In this document: piece by piece, positions 26,790 to 35,331 of the stretch
Layout of the letters: each line of letters opens with the position of its first letter
Position numbering within the stretch: position 1 is the first letter of the stretch
DNA from: CAZLIC01 sp964559535
GTDB lineage: Bacteria; Pseudomonadota; Alphaproteobacteria; Rhodobacterales; Rhodobacteraceae
Reading direction: 5' to 3'
Length of the DNA: 64,000 nucleotides
Assembly (NCBI GenBank): GCA_964559535.1
Contig: CAZLIC010000006.1
Coordinates: forward strand, 34,721 to 98,720
Notes under the pieces: model-generated
Told to the model about the DNA's origin: nothing
The model's database searches: none
The model's input: the letters and a program-made list of their open reading frames with translations, nothing else
Made by a program: the position numbers and the translations under genes

Positions 26790-27350
26790 TCAGATCAGCT
26801 TGACTTTCGTTCCGACCGGCGTGCGATCGAACACTTCTTCGATGTGCTCATTGTAAAGCCCGATGCAGCCGTTCGACGAGCGGCGACCGATCTTGCGCGT
26901 ATCTTGGGTACCATGAATCCGGTAGTACTGCCACGAGAGATACAGGGCGCGGGTGCCAAGCGGATTGGATGGATCGCCTCCTGGCACAAAGGCTGGCCAT
27001 TCCGGGTTGCGCTCCCGCATCGAGGGCGTCGGAGCCCAGCTCGGGTTTTCCCGCTTCTCGACGACCTCGGTGTATCCCCGCCGGGTCAATTCATCTGATA
27101 GCGGAACCGAAGTGGGGTAGAGAAACATCTGACCATCGCTCGTCCAGTGCTGGAGAACCTTGGCCGTGGTGTCAGAGATGATAACCCCCACCCCAAGCGA
27201 GTCGAAGTGGTCCTGCCACTCATGGGTACGGAACGCCGAGATGTTGTTTCGGACGGGCCCTTGGTTATCCTCGGTTGCGAGGGCTGCCCGACCCGTCAAG
27301 AAAGGCGCGGCAAGGGCTCCGGCAACGAAAAGTCGTCGACTGAATCGCAT
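26790..27350 (-). CDS. Tat-type L,D-transpeptidase (YkuD)
   Basis: A 186-residue exported enzyme. The leader FSRRLFVAGALAAPFLTG has a twin-arginine motif. The YkuD domain shows YYRIHGTQ and the active-site cysteine in SSNGCIGL; most relatives have Arg where this protein has Gly after GCI. L,D-transpeptidases form 3-3 peptidoglycan cross-links or attach proteins to the wall. A CueR-type operator (27378-27402) lies just upstream, making this the likely first gene of a copper-induced operon that continues to 20559. Confidence 0.87.
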   Translation of the reverse strand: MRFSRRLFVAGALAAPFLTGRAALATEDNQGPVRNNISAFRTHEWQDHFDSLGVGVIISDTTAKVLQHWTSDGQMFLYPTSVPLSDELTRRGYTEVVEKRENPSWAPTPSMRERNPEWPAFVPGGDPSNPLGTRALYLSWQYYRIHGTQDTRKIGRRSSNGCIGLYNEHIEEVFDRTPVGTKVKLI

Positions 27351-27371
27351 GGTCTGCTCCTCTTTTTGTAA

Positions 27372-27402
27372 TCCTTGCCGGCTTCCAACGTGGGAAGGTC
27401 AA
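27372..27402 (-). promoter_or_regulatory. CueR-type operator/promoter upstream of L,D-transpeptidase
   Basis: On the minus strand, TTGACC (27402-27397) is followed by the dyad CTTCCCACGTTGGAAG (27397-27382), the same half-sites as at the copA promoter. The -10 at 19-20 bases spacing is poor (CAAGGA/AAGGAT), as expected for a promoter that needs activator distortion. The gene starts about 22 bases further down with a GAGG ribosome site. Confidence 0.6.
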
Positions 27403-27531
27403 ATCGCTTCCCGTGTCTCAGTGGTCACAAAGAGGTGAAGCCGTGGCGCTTTCGCCGATTTTGTTGGGAAATTCTCTGCTCACTTCGATGTGAACACCTC
27501 TCCCATACACCAGGGGCGCTATTCTGTGCCC

Positions 27532-27834
27532 ATGCGTAAGTTTGCGAACATCTTGTGTGGTCTGTGCTTGCTCGTCGCCCTTCTCTGGGCGGCGCTTCCT
27601 GATCACGCATCCCATGGCGCGCATGCAGATCATGCTCAAACCGCAGCTGTGGACCAGGACGCCCTTTGCAGCGACGGATCAGGCCATGCCTCCTGCCAGC
27701 TTGTTGCAACTGCCAGCTTGTCATTTTTCGAGGTGGCACCGTATGCCAAGTCCGCGCAGTTCGTGATCACGGCGGTCTCGGCTTCGAGCCGCGCCTTTGC
27801 CCCCCGACGCCCACCTCCGCGAACCTTCTTCTGA
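27532..27834 (+). CDS. Small secreted protein, DUF2946-like layout
   Basis: A 100-residue protein with signal segment FANILCGLCLLVALLWAALP, then HASHGAHADHAQ (His-rich), a cysteine pair in CSDGSGHASCQL and a proline-rich end RRPPPRTFF. It shares layout and ending with the protein at 26411. It lies 38 bases upstream of the second L,D-transpeptidase, so each of the two transpeptidases is paired with one such small protein. A start at 27490 is possible. Confidence 0.6.
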   Translation: MRKFANILCGLCLLVALLWAALPDHASHGAHADHAQTAAVDQDALCSDGSGHASCQLVATASLSFFEVAPYAKSAQFVITAVSASSRAFAPRRPPPRTFF

Positions 27835-27872
27835 GTGAAACCTCGTCCTTCACGTTCCCCTCAGGAGTTCCC

Positions 27873-28436
27873 ATGATTATCCGTCGATCCTTTCTCACCG
27901 GCGCAGCTGCCGCAGCCCTGTCGATGCCAACTGTCCTTCGTGCCCATACCGAAGAACCCTTCGTACTGGCCGACGAATTTCAACCTCGCGAGGTCCGCGT
28001 CCGAGAGCAACATGCCCCCGGCCAGATCCTCGTCTTCCCGCGAAGTTTCTTTCTCTATTATGTTTTCGATTCCGAGCGGGCCGTCAGGTACGGTGTCGGC
28101 GTCGGCAAGGCCGGTCTGGCATTCAAGGGATCGGCAATCATCGAACGCAAGGCCGAATGGCCGTCATGGCGCCCGACAAACGACATGATCCGCCGGAATC
28201 CCGATCGCTATGCCCAGTTCGCCGATGGGGTTCCGGGCGGACCGGGCAACCCACTGGGCGCCCGCGCCCTCTACCTTTACCGCGACGGGCGCGACACCTA
28301 CTACCGGATTCACGGCACGACAGAGCCCTGGTCGATTGGACAATCTGTGTCGAACGGCTGCATCAGGATGCTGAACGACCATGTGATCCAACTCTACGAG
28401 CAGGTACCCGTCGGAACGCCGGTGACTGTCCTGTGA
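27873..28436 (+). CDS. Tat-type L,D-transpeptidase (YkuD), second copy
   Basis: A 187-residue exported enzyme with the twin-arginine leader IIRRSFLTGAAAAALSMP. The catalytic region reads YYRIHGTTEPWSIGQSVSNG followed by CIRM, the full canonical motif including Arg. AGGAG at 27863-27867 supports the start. Compared with the copy at 26790 the C-terminal half is similar while the N-terminal half differs, so they are diverged paralogues in opposite orientation. It overlaps the next gene (GTGA). Confidence 0.88.
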   Translation: MIIRRSFLTGAAAAALSMPTVLRAHTEEPFVLADEFQPREVRVREQHAPGQILVFPRSFFLYYVFDSERAVRYGVGVGKAGLAFKGSAIIERKAEWPSWRPTNDMIRRNPDRYAQFADGVPGGPGNPLGARALYLYRDGRDTYYRIHGTTEPWSIGQSVSNGCIRMLNDHVIQLYEQVPVGTPVTVL

Positions 28437-29200
28437 CGATCCGCCGTCGTGATGTCTTCGTGTTGGGGGGCATCGTAGCCTTGATCTATGGACTACGGGC
28501 CCTGCCCTGGGACCGGCTTGGTGGACGCGGGCTGTCCTATGTCGACATCGAGGGTGTGCCGCCTTTTCGTCGACTGGAGCTGGCCGCTCAGACCTCCACG
28601 GCAAACATTGCACTCGTGGGTCTCGATGGGCCACTACCTGGTGCGGGAGCACGCAGGGCGCGTATGGAGACCATTCGCACCGACCCATGCCCGGCCTTGT
28701 TTGGGAACAGCGCCTCTAACTCTGAAGTTCCCATCGCCTACTTCAGCGAGTTTCGCTGCCCCTTCTGCCGTGCTCTCGAGCGGGATCTTGAAAGCCTGCT
28801 GGCCGAGGACCCAGCCACATTCCGGCTCGTGCAACACGAACTTCCGATCTTCGGGCCGCCGTCTGAACTGGCCGCAAGGGCATCCGTTGCCGCCGCACGC
28901 CAGGGCAAGCAACAGGAGCTTCGCCGCCGCTTCATGCGGACACCGATGGTTGCCGAAGAGGCCTCGGTACGGCGTGTTGCGGAGACCCTTGATCTGGATG
29001 TCGAGCAGCTCTTAATCGACATGTCCTCCGCCGGGGTTCAGGCTGAGCTTGACCAGACACGCGCACTTGCCGATCTCTTCGGGTTCATCGGCACCCCAGG
29101 TCTGGTGATCGGACGGACCGTGCTCAGCGGTGCGGTTCCCCTTTCCCTCCTCCGACAGATTGCGGAAGAAGAGAAGGCCGAACCAATTCCGGCCTGTTGA
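28433..29200 (+). CDS. Membrane-anchored DsbA-like thioredoxin-fold protein
   Basis: A 255-residue protein beginning with GTG that overlaps the transpeptidase stop. An N-terminal hydrophobic segment (VFVLGGIVALIYGLRAL) anchors or exports it. A thioredoxin-like domain follows, with CPFC in AYFSEFRCPFCRALERDLES (~residue 107) and the cis-Pro region FGFIGTPGLVIGR. It probably keeps the active-site cysteine of the preceding transpeptidase, or other periplasmic thiols, in the correct redox state; that is inferred from the coupling. Confidence 0.83.
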   Translation: MTIRRRDVFVLGGIVALIYGLRALPWDRLGGRGLSYVDIEGVPPFRRLELAAQTSTANIALVGLDGPLPGAGARRARMETIRTDPCPALFGNSASNSEVPIAYFSEFRCPFCRALERDLESLLAEDPATFRLVQHELPIFGPPSELAARASVAAARQGKQQELRRRFMRTPMVAEEASVRRVAETLDLDVEQLLIDMSSAGVQAELDQTRALADLFGFIGTPGLVIGRTVLSGAVPLSLLRQIAEEEKAEPIPAC

Positions 29201-29204
29201 TGCG

Positions 29205-29792
29205 ATGAACACACCAACGCATATGTTGATCGGGGCCGCTGTCTTTGCGCGTCCCGTCGTGTCGGCTACGCTGGTGGCGGCCATGCTGGGCGGCCTCGCT
29301 CCTGATGTTCCGATGTTTGCGTTGGTCCTATTTTCGACACGTCTGGCCGGAATTCCGCAGCATGAAGTCTTCGGAGACCTCTTCTACTCGGACTCATGGC
29401 AGGCCGTCTTTGCCGTCGATCACAGCTTTTTCGTCTGGGGGCTGCTTCTTGCTCTTGGACACTGGCGACGTCACCTCATTCTCACCGCCTTTGCAGGAGC
29501 CGGCCTTTTGCATGCGGCCACCGACTTCGTCACCCATCATGACGATGCCCGCCGCCAGCTCTGGCCCGTGTCGGACTGGGTATTCCGCAGTCCGGTCAGC
29601 TACTGGGACCCGAACTATTACGGCGGCATCTTCGGGGTATTCGAGGTCGGATTGGCCGGGGCGCTGACTGTCCTGTTGTGTTTGCGTCTCAGACAGTGGA
29701 GAGAACGTCTGCTGGTCCTCGGCGTCTCAGCTCCTCTGTTGATTTCGATCCTGCTGACGGGAGATCTGCACGGTTTGCATGGGATGGGCTAA
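29205..29792 (+). CDS. YdjM-like inner-membrane protein
   Basis: A 195-residue protein with about four hydrophobic helices and conserved histidine/aspartate residues near helix ends: MNTPTHMLIGAAVF, GGLAPDVPMF, ATDFVTHHDDAR. This pattern is that of YdjM/LexA-binding-type putative membrane metal-dependent hydrolases (PF04307-like). The substrate is unknown. It follows the DsbA-like gene by four bases and ends the plus-strand unit. Confidence 0.7.
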   Translation: MNTPTHMLIGAAVFARPVVSATLVAAMLGGLAPDVPMFALVLFSTRLAGIPQHEVFGDLFYSDSWQAVFAVDHSFFVWGLLLALGHWRRHLILTAFAGAGLLHAATDFVTHHDDARRQLWPVSDWVFRSPVSYWDPNYYGGIFGVFEVGLAGALTVLLCLRLRQWRERLLVLGVSAPLLISILLTGDLHGLHGMG

Positions 29793-29842
29793 ACGGGACT
29801 GGCTCACCTCGGAAACATTTCGGCCCGCTCCCGCCTGCCCCG

Positions 29843-30721
29843 TCATTCGCGCAGGACGGCAAGTGCGATCCCGCTGATCGTCAAAACCATTCCCGCCACA
29901 GCAAGCAGAGTAAGACTCTCGCCCAGAAAGCCAACACTGATCGCGACCCCCAAAAGCGGGGCAACGAAGTTGAAGACGTTCGCGGTGTTTAGCGGACAGT
30001 CCTTGAGAACCGAGATCCATAACGTGAAAGTTACGGCCGTGCCACCGATGCCCAAGACGATTACCAACGCAAGAAAGCGGGGTTCCAGCACAGCTGAAGT
30101 GAGCGGTTCGGATACGAAAGCAAAGATTGCGAGAGGCCCCGCGCCAAGCAGAAGCTGAACCGCCGCCGCTGCGATCGGGTCCACATCCGAGGCAAATCGC
30201 TTCGTCAGGGCGTTGCCGAAAGCGCTTCCCACCGTCGCCGCGACCACCAGCGCAACTCCCGCGACCGCCGTGGTCCCTCCGGCTGAGATGTCCTGAAGCG
30301 TCATCGCGGCAAGTCCGACAAGCGCCACGGACATTCCGATAGCCTGCCATTTTCCAAAGGGCTGGCCGAAAACCACCAGCGCCAACAGGGCTGCAACGAT
30401 AGGCTGCGTGCCCGCTACCACGGCCGCAATGCCGGGCGCGATGAGGCCGGCTGCGCCAAACATGCTCGCGAAGCCTATGGTCGTCGAGAAAATGCCCGAC
30501 GCTCCCAATTGCAGCCACAGCACTCTCGTTTGTGGAAACGGACGGCGCAGCGCAAATGCCAACATCAGTAGCGCCAGTCCGGCTACGCCTGCACGGAGTG
30601 CTGCAAACTGGAGCGGAGGTGCGAGATTCAGGCCAACCGACAGAAGCGGATAGCAAAGCGCGGTCAACGTGGCGACCGCAAGCAAGCTGGCGAGCGTTCC
30701 GCGAGTTAACCGTCCGGACAT
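29843..30721 (-). CDS. EamA/DMT-family exporter
   Basis: A 292-residue integral membrane protein with ten predicted helices and two EamA repeats (for instance GIAAVVAGTQPIVAALLALV and NTANVFNFVAPLLGVAISVG). These are typically drug/metabolite exporters for amino acids, purines or small organics. It is the last gene of the nine-gene arc-type operon, one base after the phosphorylase, so a role in exporting a nucleoside base or amino acid is conceivable. Confidence 0.82.
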   Translation of the reverse strand: MSGRLTRGTLASLLAVATLTALCYPLLSVGLNLAPPLQFAALRAGVAGLALLMLAFALRRPFPQTRVLWLQLGASGIFSTTIGFASMFGAAGLIAPGIAAVVAGTQPIVAALLALVVFGQPFGKWQAIGMSVALVGLAAMTLQDISAGGTTAVAGVALVVAATVGSAFGNALTKRFASDVDPIAAAAVQLLLGAGPLAIFAFVSEPLTSAVLEPRFLALVIVLGIGGTAVTFTLWISVLKDCPLNTANVFNFVAPLLGVAISVGFLGESLTLLAVAGMVLTISGIALAVLRE

Positions 30722-30722
30722 G

Positions 30723-32246
30723 TCACCCGGCAATCGTGATGGCCGGTGCAGCGGTTGCGTATTCGAGTGCATAGGCAATTTCACCGGCGCTCTCTGCATG
30801 CAGACGGAAGAGCGGCTGTCCCTTCACGACAGTTTCGCCAACCCGGACGGCAAGGGTAAGCCCTGCGGCCAGATTGCCCGGCGCCCCAGCCAGCTTGGCC
30901 AGCCGCGCCAGTCGCCGATTGTCGATTGCGGCAATCGTTCCGGAAGACGATGACACAGCTTCATGGCCCTGCACCGCTTCGGGCGGCTCACGCAGGCCGC
31001 CCTGTGCCTCGCAGATAGCGGCGAATTTCGTCCAGGCGCGTCCGTCAGCAAGTACAGCCCGCGCAAGGCGGGAACCCGTACCGGGCGCAGCTGCCCCGCC
31101 GGTTTCCAGCAACGCCGTCGCCAAGGCAAGAGCACGTTCGGCAAGGTCCTGTGGTGCCCCGGCTTCGCGTCTCAAGACCGCCATGACATCACGCGCCTCG
31201 GGTGCCGGACCTATGCCCCGCCCGACCGGCTGGCTGCCATCGGTGAGCAGGCAGGCAACCTCGAGGCCCAGCGTAGTTCCCACCAGCGACAGCCGTGCGG
31301 CAAGCGCGCGTGCAGACTCGACGGTCCTTATCTTGGCCGTGGGGCCGACGGGAATGTCGATGACGACATGGGTCGATCCGGCGGCAACTTTCTTTGACAG
31401 GACCGACGCGATCAGCTGGCTTTCAGCATCGATGTCGATCTCGCGCTCGATCCGCACGAACGCATCATCCGTTGGGCTCAGCCGGACCGCGCCACCCCAG
31501 ACGACGCAGCCGCCCTCTGCCTCGACCACGCGGCGAATCGCAGGCAAGTCCAGATCTACGGGTGCAAGCGTTTCCATCATGTCCGCCGTCCCCGCAGGCG
31601 AGGTAATGGCCCGCGAAGACGTCTTCGGGATCAAAAGGCCACATGCCGCAACAATAGCGACGACGATCGGCGTCGTCCGGTTGCCGGGAAGCCCACCGAC
31701 ACAGTGCTTGTCCATGACACGAGGCGCGTTCCACCTTAACTTTTCTCCGACTTCGACCATGGCTCGCGTAAGAGCGATGGTCTCGGAATCGGAAAGCGGC
31801 AGCGCGGCACCGGCGGACAGGAAAGCTGCGATCTGAATGTCGCTGAGACGGCCGGCCTGGACGTCCCGCAGGATGGACGCAAAGTCAGTCTCCTCGAGAT
31901 GGCCACCATAAAGCTTGCGGCGCACCAGGGACATCGAGTCCGCCGCTGAAGCAGGCCGAACGATTGCCCTGTCCCCCTCTGATGCACCGAGGCGCGCCCA
32001 TGCATCTTCTGACAGTGCGATTTCGTGCAGGTTCAGCAGCGTTCCGTCCACGGGCAGAAGCCGGGCGGTGATCTGACGCCCGCCAGAGACGATTTCGACG
32101 CGCGCACGGGCGTGCAGCCCCTCGGACCGGCACACCTGACAATCGGATCGCATCATGGCAATCGCTTCACCCTGACTGTGCAGGCCGATCCGCAAAAGCC
32201 GCATCGGCGTTGGTGCATCGTAGACGTCGCCATTCCTTTCGCTCAC
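30723..32246 (-). CDS. deoA: AMP-phosphorylase-type nucleoside phosphorylase
   Basis: A 507-residue enzyme of the thymidine/AMP phosphorylase family. It carries an ~85-residue N-terminal domain and the motifs DKHCVGGLPGNRTTPIVV and SSRAITSPAGTADMMETL. The GNRTTP loop is characteristic of archaeal AMP phosphorylase, which turns AMP and phosphate into adenine and ribose-1,5-bisphosphate, whereas classical thymidine phosphorylase has KHSTGGVGD. The GTG start at 32246 overlaps the metallo-hydrolase stop (GTGA). The actual nucleotide preference is untested. Confidence 0.85.
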   Translation of the reverse strand: MSERNGDVYDAPTPMRLLRIGLHSQGEAIAMMRSDCQVCRSEGLHARARVEIVSGGRQITARLLPVDGTLLNLHEIALSEDAWARLGASEGDRAIVRPASAADSMSLVRRKLYGGHLEETDFASILRDVQAGRLSDIQIAAFLSAGAALPLSDSETIALTRAMVEVGEKLRWNAPRVMDKHCVGGLPGNRTTPIVVAIVAACGLLIPKTSSRAITSPAGTADMMETLAPVDLDLPAIRRVVEAEGGCVVWGGAVRLSPTDDAFVRIEREIDIDAESQLIASVLSKKVAAGSTHVVIDIPVGPTAKIRTVESARALAARLSLVGTTLGLEVACLLTDGSQPVGRGIGPAPEARDVMAVLRREAGAPQDLAERALALATALLETGGAAAPGTGSRLARAVLADGRAWTKFAAICEAQGGLREPPEAVQGHEAVSSSSGTIAAIDNRRLARLAKLAGAPGNLAAGLTLAVRVGETVVKGQPLFRLHAESAGEIAYALEYATAAPAITIAG

Positions 32247-33601
32247 AGTGTGAACTCCTGATCCTGCCTGGCAGCATCCGCGTGCCATCCAAGTTCGCGC
32301 TTGATCTTCACGCGCAGTGCCTCGGCGGCCTCCGGCTCGCCGTGGACGATCGTCACATGCTTCGGTGCAGCCCGGAACCCGCCCAGCCATCGAAGCAGTT
32401 CGCCCGCATCGGCATGGGCGGAAAGCATCGGCAGGTTCGCCACTTCGGCCCGTACGGGCACCCATTCGCCGAACATCTTCACTTCGGACGCGCCATCGAC
32501 CATCGACCGCCCGCGCGTGCCCGCCGCCTGGAAGCCGGAAAAGAGGATGAGGTTGCGCCGGTCGGGCGCAAAGGCGCGGATGTGGTGCAGGACGCGTCCC
32601 CCTGTTGCCATGCCGCTGGCCGAAATCACGATCTTCGGGTAGGGATTGGCGGTAATTGCCTTCGATTTCTCCACATCGCGGACATAGGTTGCGATTGCGC
32701 AGGCGTCGCGGCATGTGTCGGCGGACATACGGTGGTCGTTCGGGTAGGTGCAAAGCAGTTCGCTTGCGTTGATCGCCATCGGACTGTCGAGGTAGACCGG
32801 CAGATCCCGGAACCGACCGCCCTGCTTCAGCTTCCAGATGTAGTAGAGCAGGCTTTGCGCCCTTCCGACGGCGAAGGCCGGAATGACCACGGTGCCGCCC
32901 CGTGCCGAAGTGCGCGAGATCAGCGCCGCCAGCGCCTCGGCCGGGTCGGTCTGGTCGTGGCTGCGGTTGCCGTAGGTCGATTCGATGACGATGTGATCCG
33001 CTTCTTCCACCGGCTCGGGGTCGACCATGACTTCATCGCCGTAGCGCCCGAGATCGCCCGAGAACACCACCTTGCGCCCGCCCCAGTCGATGCTGGCGGT
33101 CGCGGCACCCAGAATGTGCCCCGCGCGCCGATAGGTCAGCGCCCCGTCCCCGAGGACGGTCGTCGTCGCGTGGAAATCGACCTCGACAAAGGCCTCCAGC
33201 GCGCGTTCGGCGTCCTTGACGCCATACAGGGGCCGCGCCGGCTTGTGCTTGGTATAGCCCTTGCGGTTGGCGTATTCCGCGTCCTTTTCCTGCAGATAGC
33301 CGCTGTCGCGCAGGATCAGTTCGGCCACAGCCCGCGTTGCGGGTGTGGCGTAGATCGGGCCGCGGAACCCGTCGGCCACCAGTTTCGGCAGATAACCGGA
33401 ATGGTCCAGGTGCGCATGGGTCAGCACCACCGCACCGATCGACCGGGGCTCCACCGTAAACGGCGCCCAGTTCAGGTCGCGCAGGTTCTTCAGACCTTGA
33501 AACATGCCGCAATCCACCAGAATACGCTGGTTGCCGCGGGTCAGCAGATGGCGCGAGCCGGTAACGGTTCCCGCCGCGCCGTGCGTTGTAAGGGTCAGCA
33601 T
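32243..33601 (-). CDS. Beta-CASP metallo-beta-lactamase-fold hydrolase (RNase-like)
   Basis: A 452-residue protein with metal-binding motifs HAHLDHSG (~61-68), GHILGAA and SGDLGR in the beta-lactamase domain, a beta-CASP insert, and C-terminal SAHAD. This is the architecture of CPSF73/Ysh1-like RNA endonucleases/exonucleases. In this operon it would sit next to a nucleotide phosphorylase and a PRPP-synthetase homologue, suggesting RNA breakdown feeding nucleotide recycling. That link is inference from position. Confidence 0.88.
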   Translation of the reverse strand: MLTLTTHGAAGTVTGSRHLLTRGNQRILVDCGMFQGLKNLRDLNWAPFTVEPRSIGAVVLTHAHLDHSGYLPKLVADGFRGPIYATPATRAVAELILRDSGYLQEKDAEYANRKGYTKHKPARPLYGVKDAERALEAFVEVDFHATTTVLGDGALTYRRAGHILGAATASIDWGGRKVVFSGDLGRYGDEVMVDPEPVEEADHIVIESTYGNRSHDQTDPAEALAALISRTSARGGTVVIPAFAVGRAQSLLYYIWKLKQGGRFRDLPVYLDSPMAINASELLCTYPNDHRMSADTCRDACAIATYVRDVEKSKAITANPYPKIVISASGMATGGRVLHHIRAFAPDRRNLILFSGFQAAGTRGRSMVDGASEVKMFGEWVPVRAEVANLPMLSAHADAGELLRWLGGFRAAPKHVTIVHGEPEAAEALRVKIKRELGWHADAARQDQEFTL

Positions 33602-33638
33602 GAAGGACCTCCGTCAAGGGCCGAAGCCGGTATGTGAT

Positions 33639-34532
33639 TCATCGTGCGGCCAGCCCCGCCAATGCGTGCGCCACCAGCGGGGCAAGCGGGATCGCATTCG
33701 AGGGATGCGGCACGCTATCGCAGGACACCACACGCGCCGAGACCGCCTGAAGCCGCGCGAAGGCGTCCCCGGCGAAAAGCGCATGGACCACGGCACAGAC
33801 CGGCCGCGCCATGCCCCGCTTTGCAAGAAGCTCCGCCGCCGCGATCAGGGTGCGTCCGGACGAGGCGATGTCGTCGATCAGAACCGGGGTGCAGAGCGCA
33901 TGTCCAGTCAGGTCCGGCAGGTCGACCGAGACGTCGAAGTCGCCGCGCCGGGTCTTTTCCATCACCCTCCAGGGCGCGCTGATCCGCTCGGCGATGGCTT
34001 GCACCCATTGCGCACTTTCGGAATCCGGCCCGATCAGCAGCGGTCGTTCCACATTGGCCACGATCCAGTCGGCCAGCGCCGGGGCCGCCTGCACCGCTGC
34101 CGCCGGAATGCTGTAAAGATCGGATAGCGCCGAGCGTCGGTGCAGGTGCGGATCGACCGTCACCAGCCCGTCGAACAGTGACGAGACGAGCCGTGCGAAC
34201 GTGTCGGACGTCACCGCCTCGCCAGGGTTGAAGGCCTTGTCCTGCCGCATGTAGGCCAGATAGGGCGCGATCAGCCGGACCCGCCGCGCCCCCTGCGCCC
34301 GCGCGGCGTCGGCGGCAAAGGCAAGTCGCAGGAAATCCGGGTCGGGACCGGCCAGCGTGGCCACGATGTCCACCTGACGCCCCGCCACCGGCGACAGAAG
34401 CCGCAGGTAGGTTTCGCCGTCGGGAAAGCGGCGGGTCTCGACCGTACCGACCTCGCCCGACCCGGCCGCCGAAAGGTCGTCGGCAAACCGCTTGTTTCCG
34501 GGCATCGGCAGGATCAAGGCGTCTGACCGCAT
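33639..34532 (-). CDS. Ribose-phosphate pyrophosphokinase homologue
   Basis: A 297-residue protein of the PRPP synthetase family: ETRRFPDGETYLRLLSPVAG, PYLAYMRQDKAFNPGEA, TVDPHLHR and the PRPP loop VLIDDIASSGRTL. The family joins ribose-5-phosphate with the pyrophosphoryl group of ATP. It is divergent from house-keeping Prs (GETxxR vs GExxV, shortened catalytic flexible loop), so a modified substrate such as another ribose phosphate is possible. Start 34532 was chosen because the upstream 30 codons are low-complexity Arg-rich. Confidence 0.82.
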   Translation of the reverse strand: MRSDALILPMPGNKRFADDLSAAGSGEVGTVETRRFPDGETYLRLLSPVAGRQVDIVATLAGPDPDFLRLAFAADAARAQGARRVRLIAPYLAYMRQDKAFNPGEAVTSDTFARLVSSLFDGLVTVDPHLHRRSALSDLYSIPAAAVQAAPALADWIVANVERPLLIGPDSESAQWVQAIAERISAPWRVMEKTRRGDFDVSVDLPDLTGHALCTPVLIDDIASSGRTLIAAAELLAKRGMARPVCAVVHALFAGDAFARLQAVSARVVSCDSVPHPSNAIPLAPLVAHALAGLAAR

Positions 34533-34614
34533 CGCCCACTCCCTTTCCAAAGCCCGCCCAGCGGTCCTGCGACGTGGCCTTCGGGGCGCCGATTCATCGC
34601 CGAACCCGGATTGC

Positions 34615-35316
34615 TCATGCACGCGCCTCGTGCCCGAACAGCTCCGGGCATTCCTCGGCGCATTTGTTGGTCAGGATGATCCAGGCCAGGTGAATCGTCG
34701 CCAGCCCGGCCAGCAGGCAGAAGAACGAGATGTAGGCATAGCGCAGCAGCGTCACGTCCAGCACCACGACGGCCACCACGGTCAGCGCGAAATGCCGCAT
34801 GTGGCGGTAGCGCGACAGGGCGGGCGGCGCGACGATCAGGAAAACGTAAAGCGCATAGGTCAGCCAGCGCGGCAGGAACTGGTCGAGCAGCATCGAGTTT
34901 TCGTAGGCCAGCGAATCGCGGTTGACCGTCACCACCAGCCAGTCGGTCCCGAAGCCGTGCGGGATGTAGAGCAGAAGGCCGAGAACAAGCCCCACCGCCG
35001 TCATGGCAAGGAACCAGGGACGGCGGCGGCTGTCCGGCGGCTCCAGCACCCAGACCGAAAAGGGAATCCAGAACGGCCACATGAACCAGGTGAAGAAGAT
35101 GAAGCCCATCGCGCCCCAGACCATCGTGGCATGGTCGCCGCCGTTGACGCCGACCCAGACGAAGCCTTCCGAGAACTGCTGGATGCCGGCGAACAGGGGC
35201 ATCAGGCCGATCGGGAGGTAGCGCCAGTTGCTGCGCGCAGCCTTGACGATGATTGCGGTTCCGCCCGCCGTCAGAAGCGCGCTGGCGGTGAAGCTGACCG
35301 TTGCCGAAAGACACAT
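34615..35316 (-). CDS. DUF6629-like membrane protein
   Basis: A 233-residue protein with about seven hydrophobic helices, starting MCLSATVSFTASALLTAGGT, the typical opening of the DUF6629 family, and containing LFAGIQQFSEGFVWVG. Function unknown. It ends NKCAEECPELFGHEARA, a cytoplasmic tail with two cysteines. It lies between carbamate kinase and the PRPP synthetase homologue within one operon. Confidence 0.72.
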   Translation of the reverse strand: MCLSATVSFTASALLTAGGTAIIVKAARSNWRYLPIGLMPLFAGIQQFSEGFVWVGVNGGDHATMVWGAMGFIFFTWFMWPFWIPFSVWVLEPPDSRRRPWFLAMTAVGLVLGLLLYIPHGFGTDWLVVTVNRDSLAYENSMLLDQFLPRWLTYALYVFLIVAPPALSRYRHMRHFALTVVAVVVLDVTLLRYAYISFFCLLAGLATIHLAWIILTNKCAEECPELFGHEARA

Positions 35317-35331
35317 TGCGCTGTCCTTTCC

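Noticed and set aside
30723..32753. 676-codon version of the AMP-phosphorylase-type gene
   Set aside because: The first ~169 codons are antisense to the metallo-hydrolase; GTG at 32246 overlaps that gene's stop, giving the normal length.
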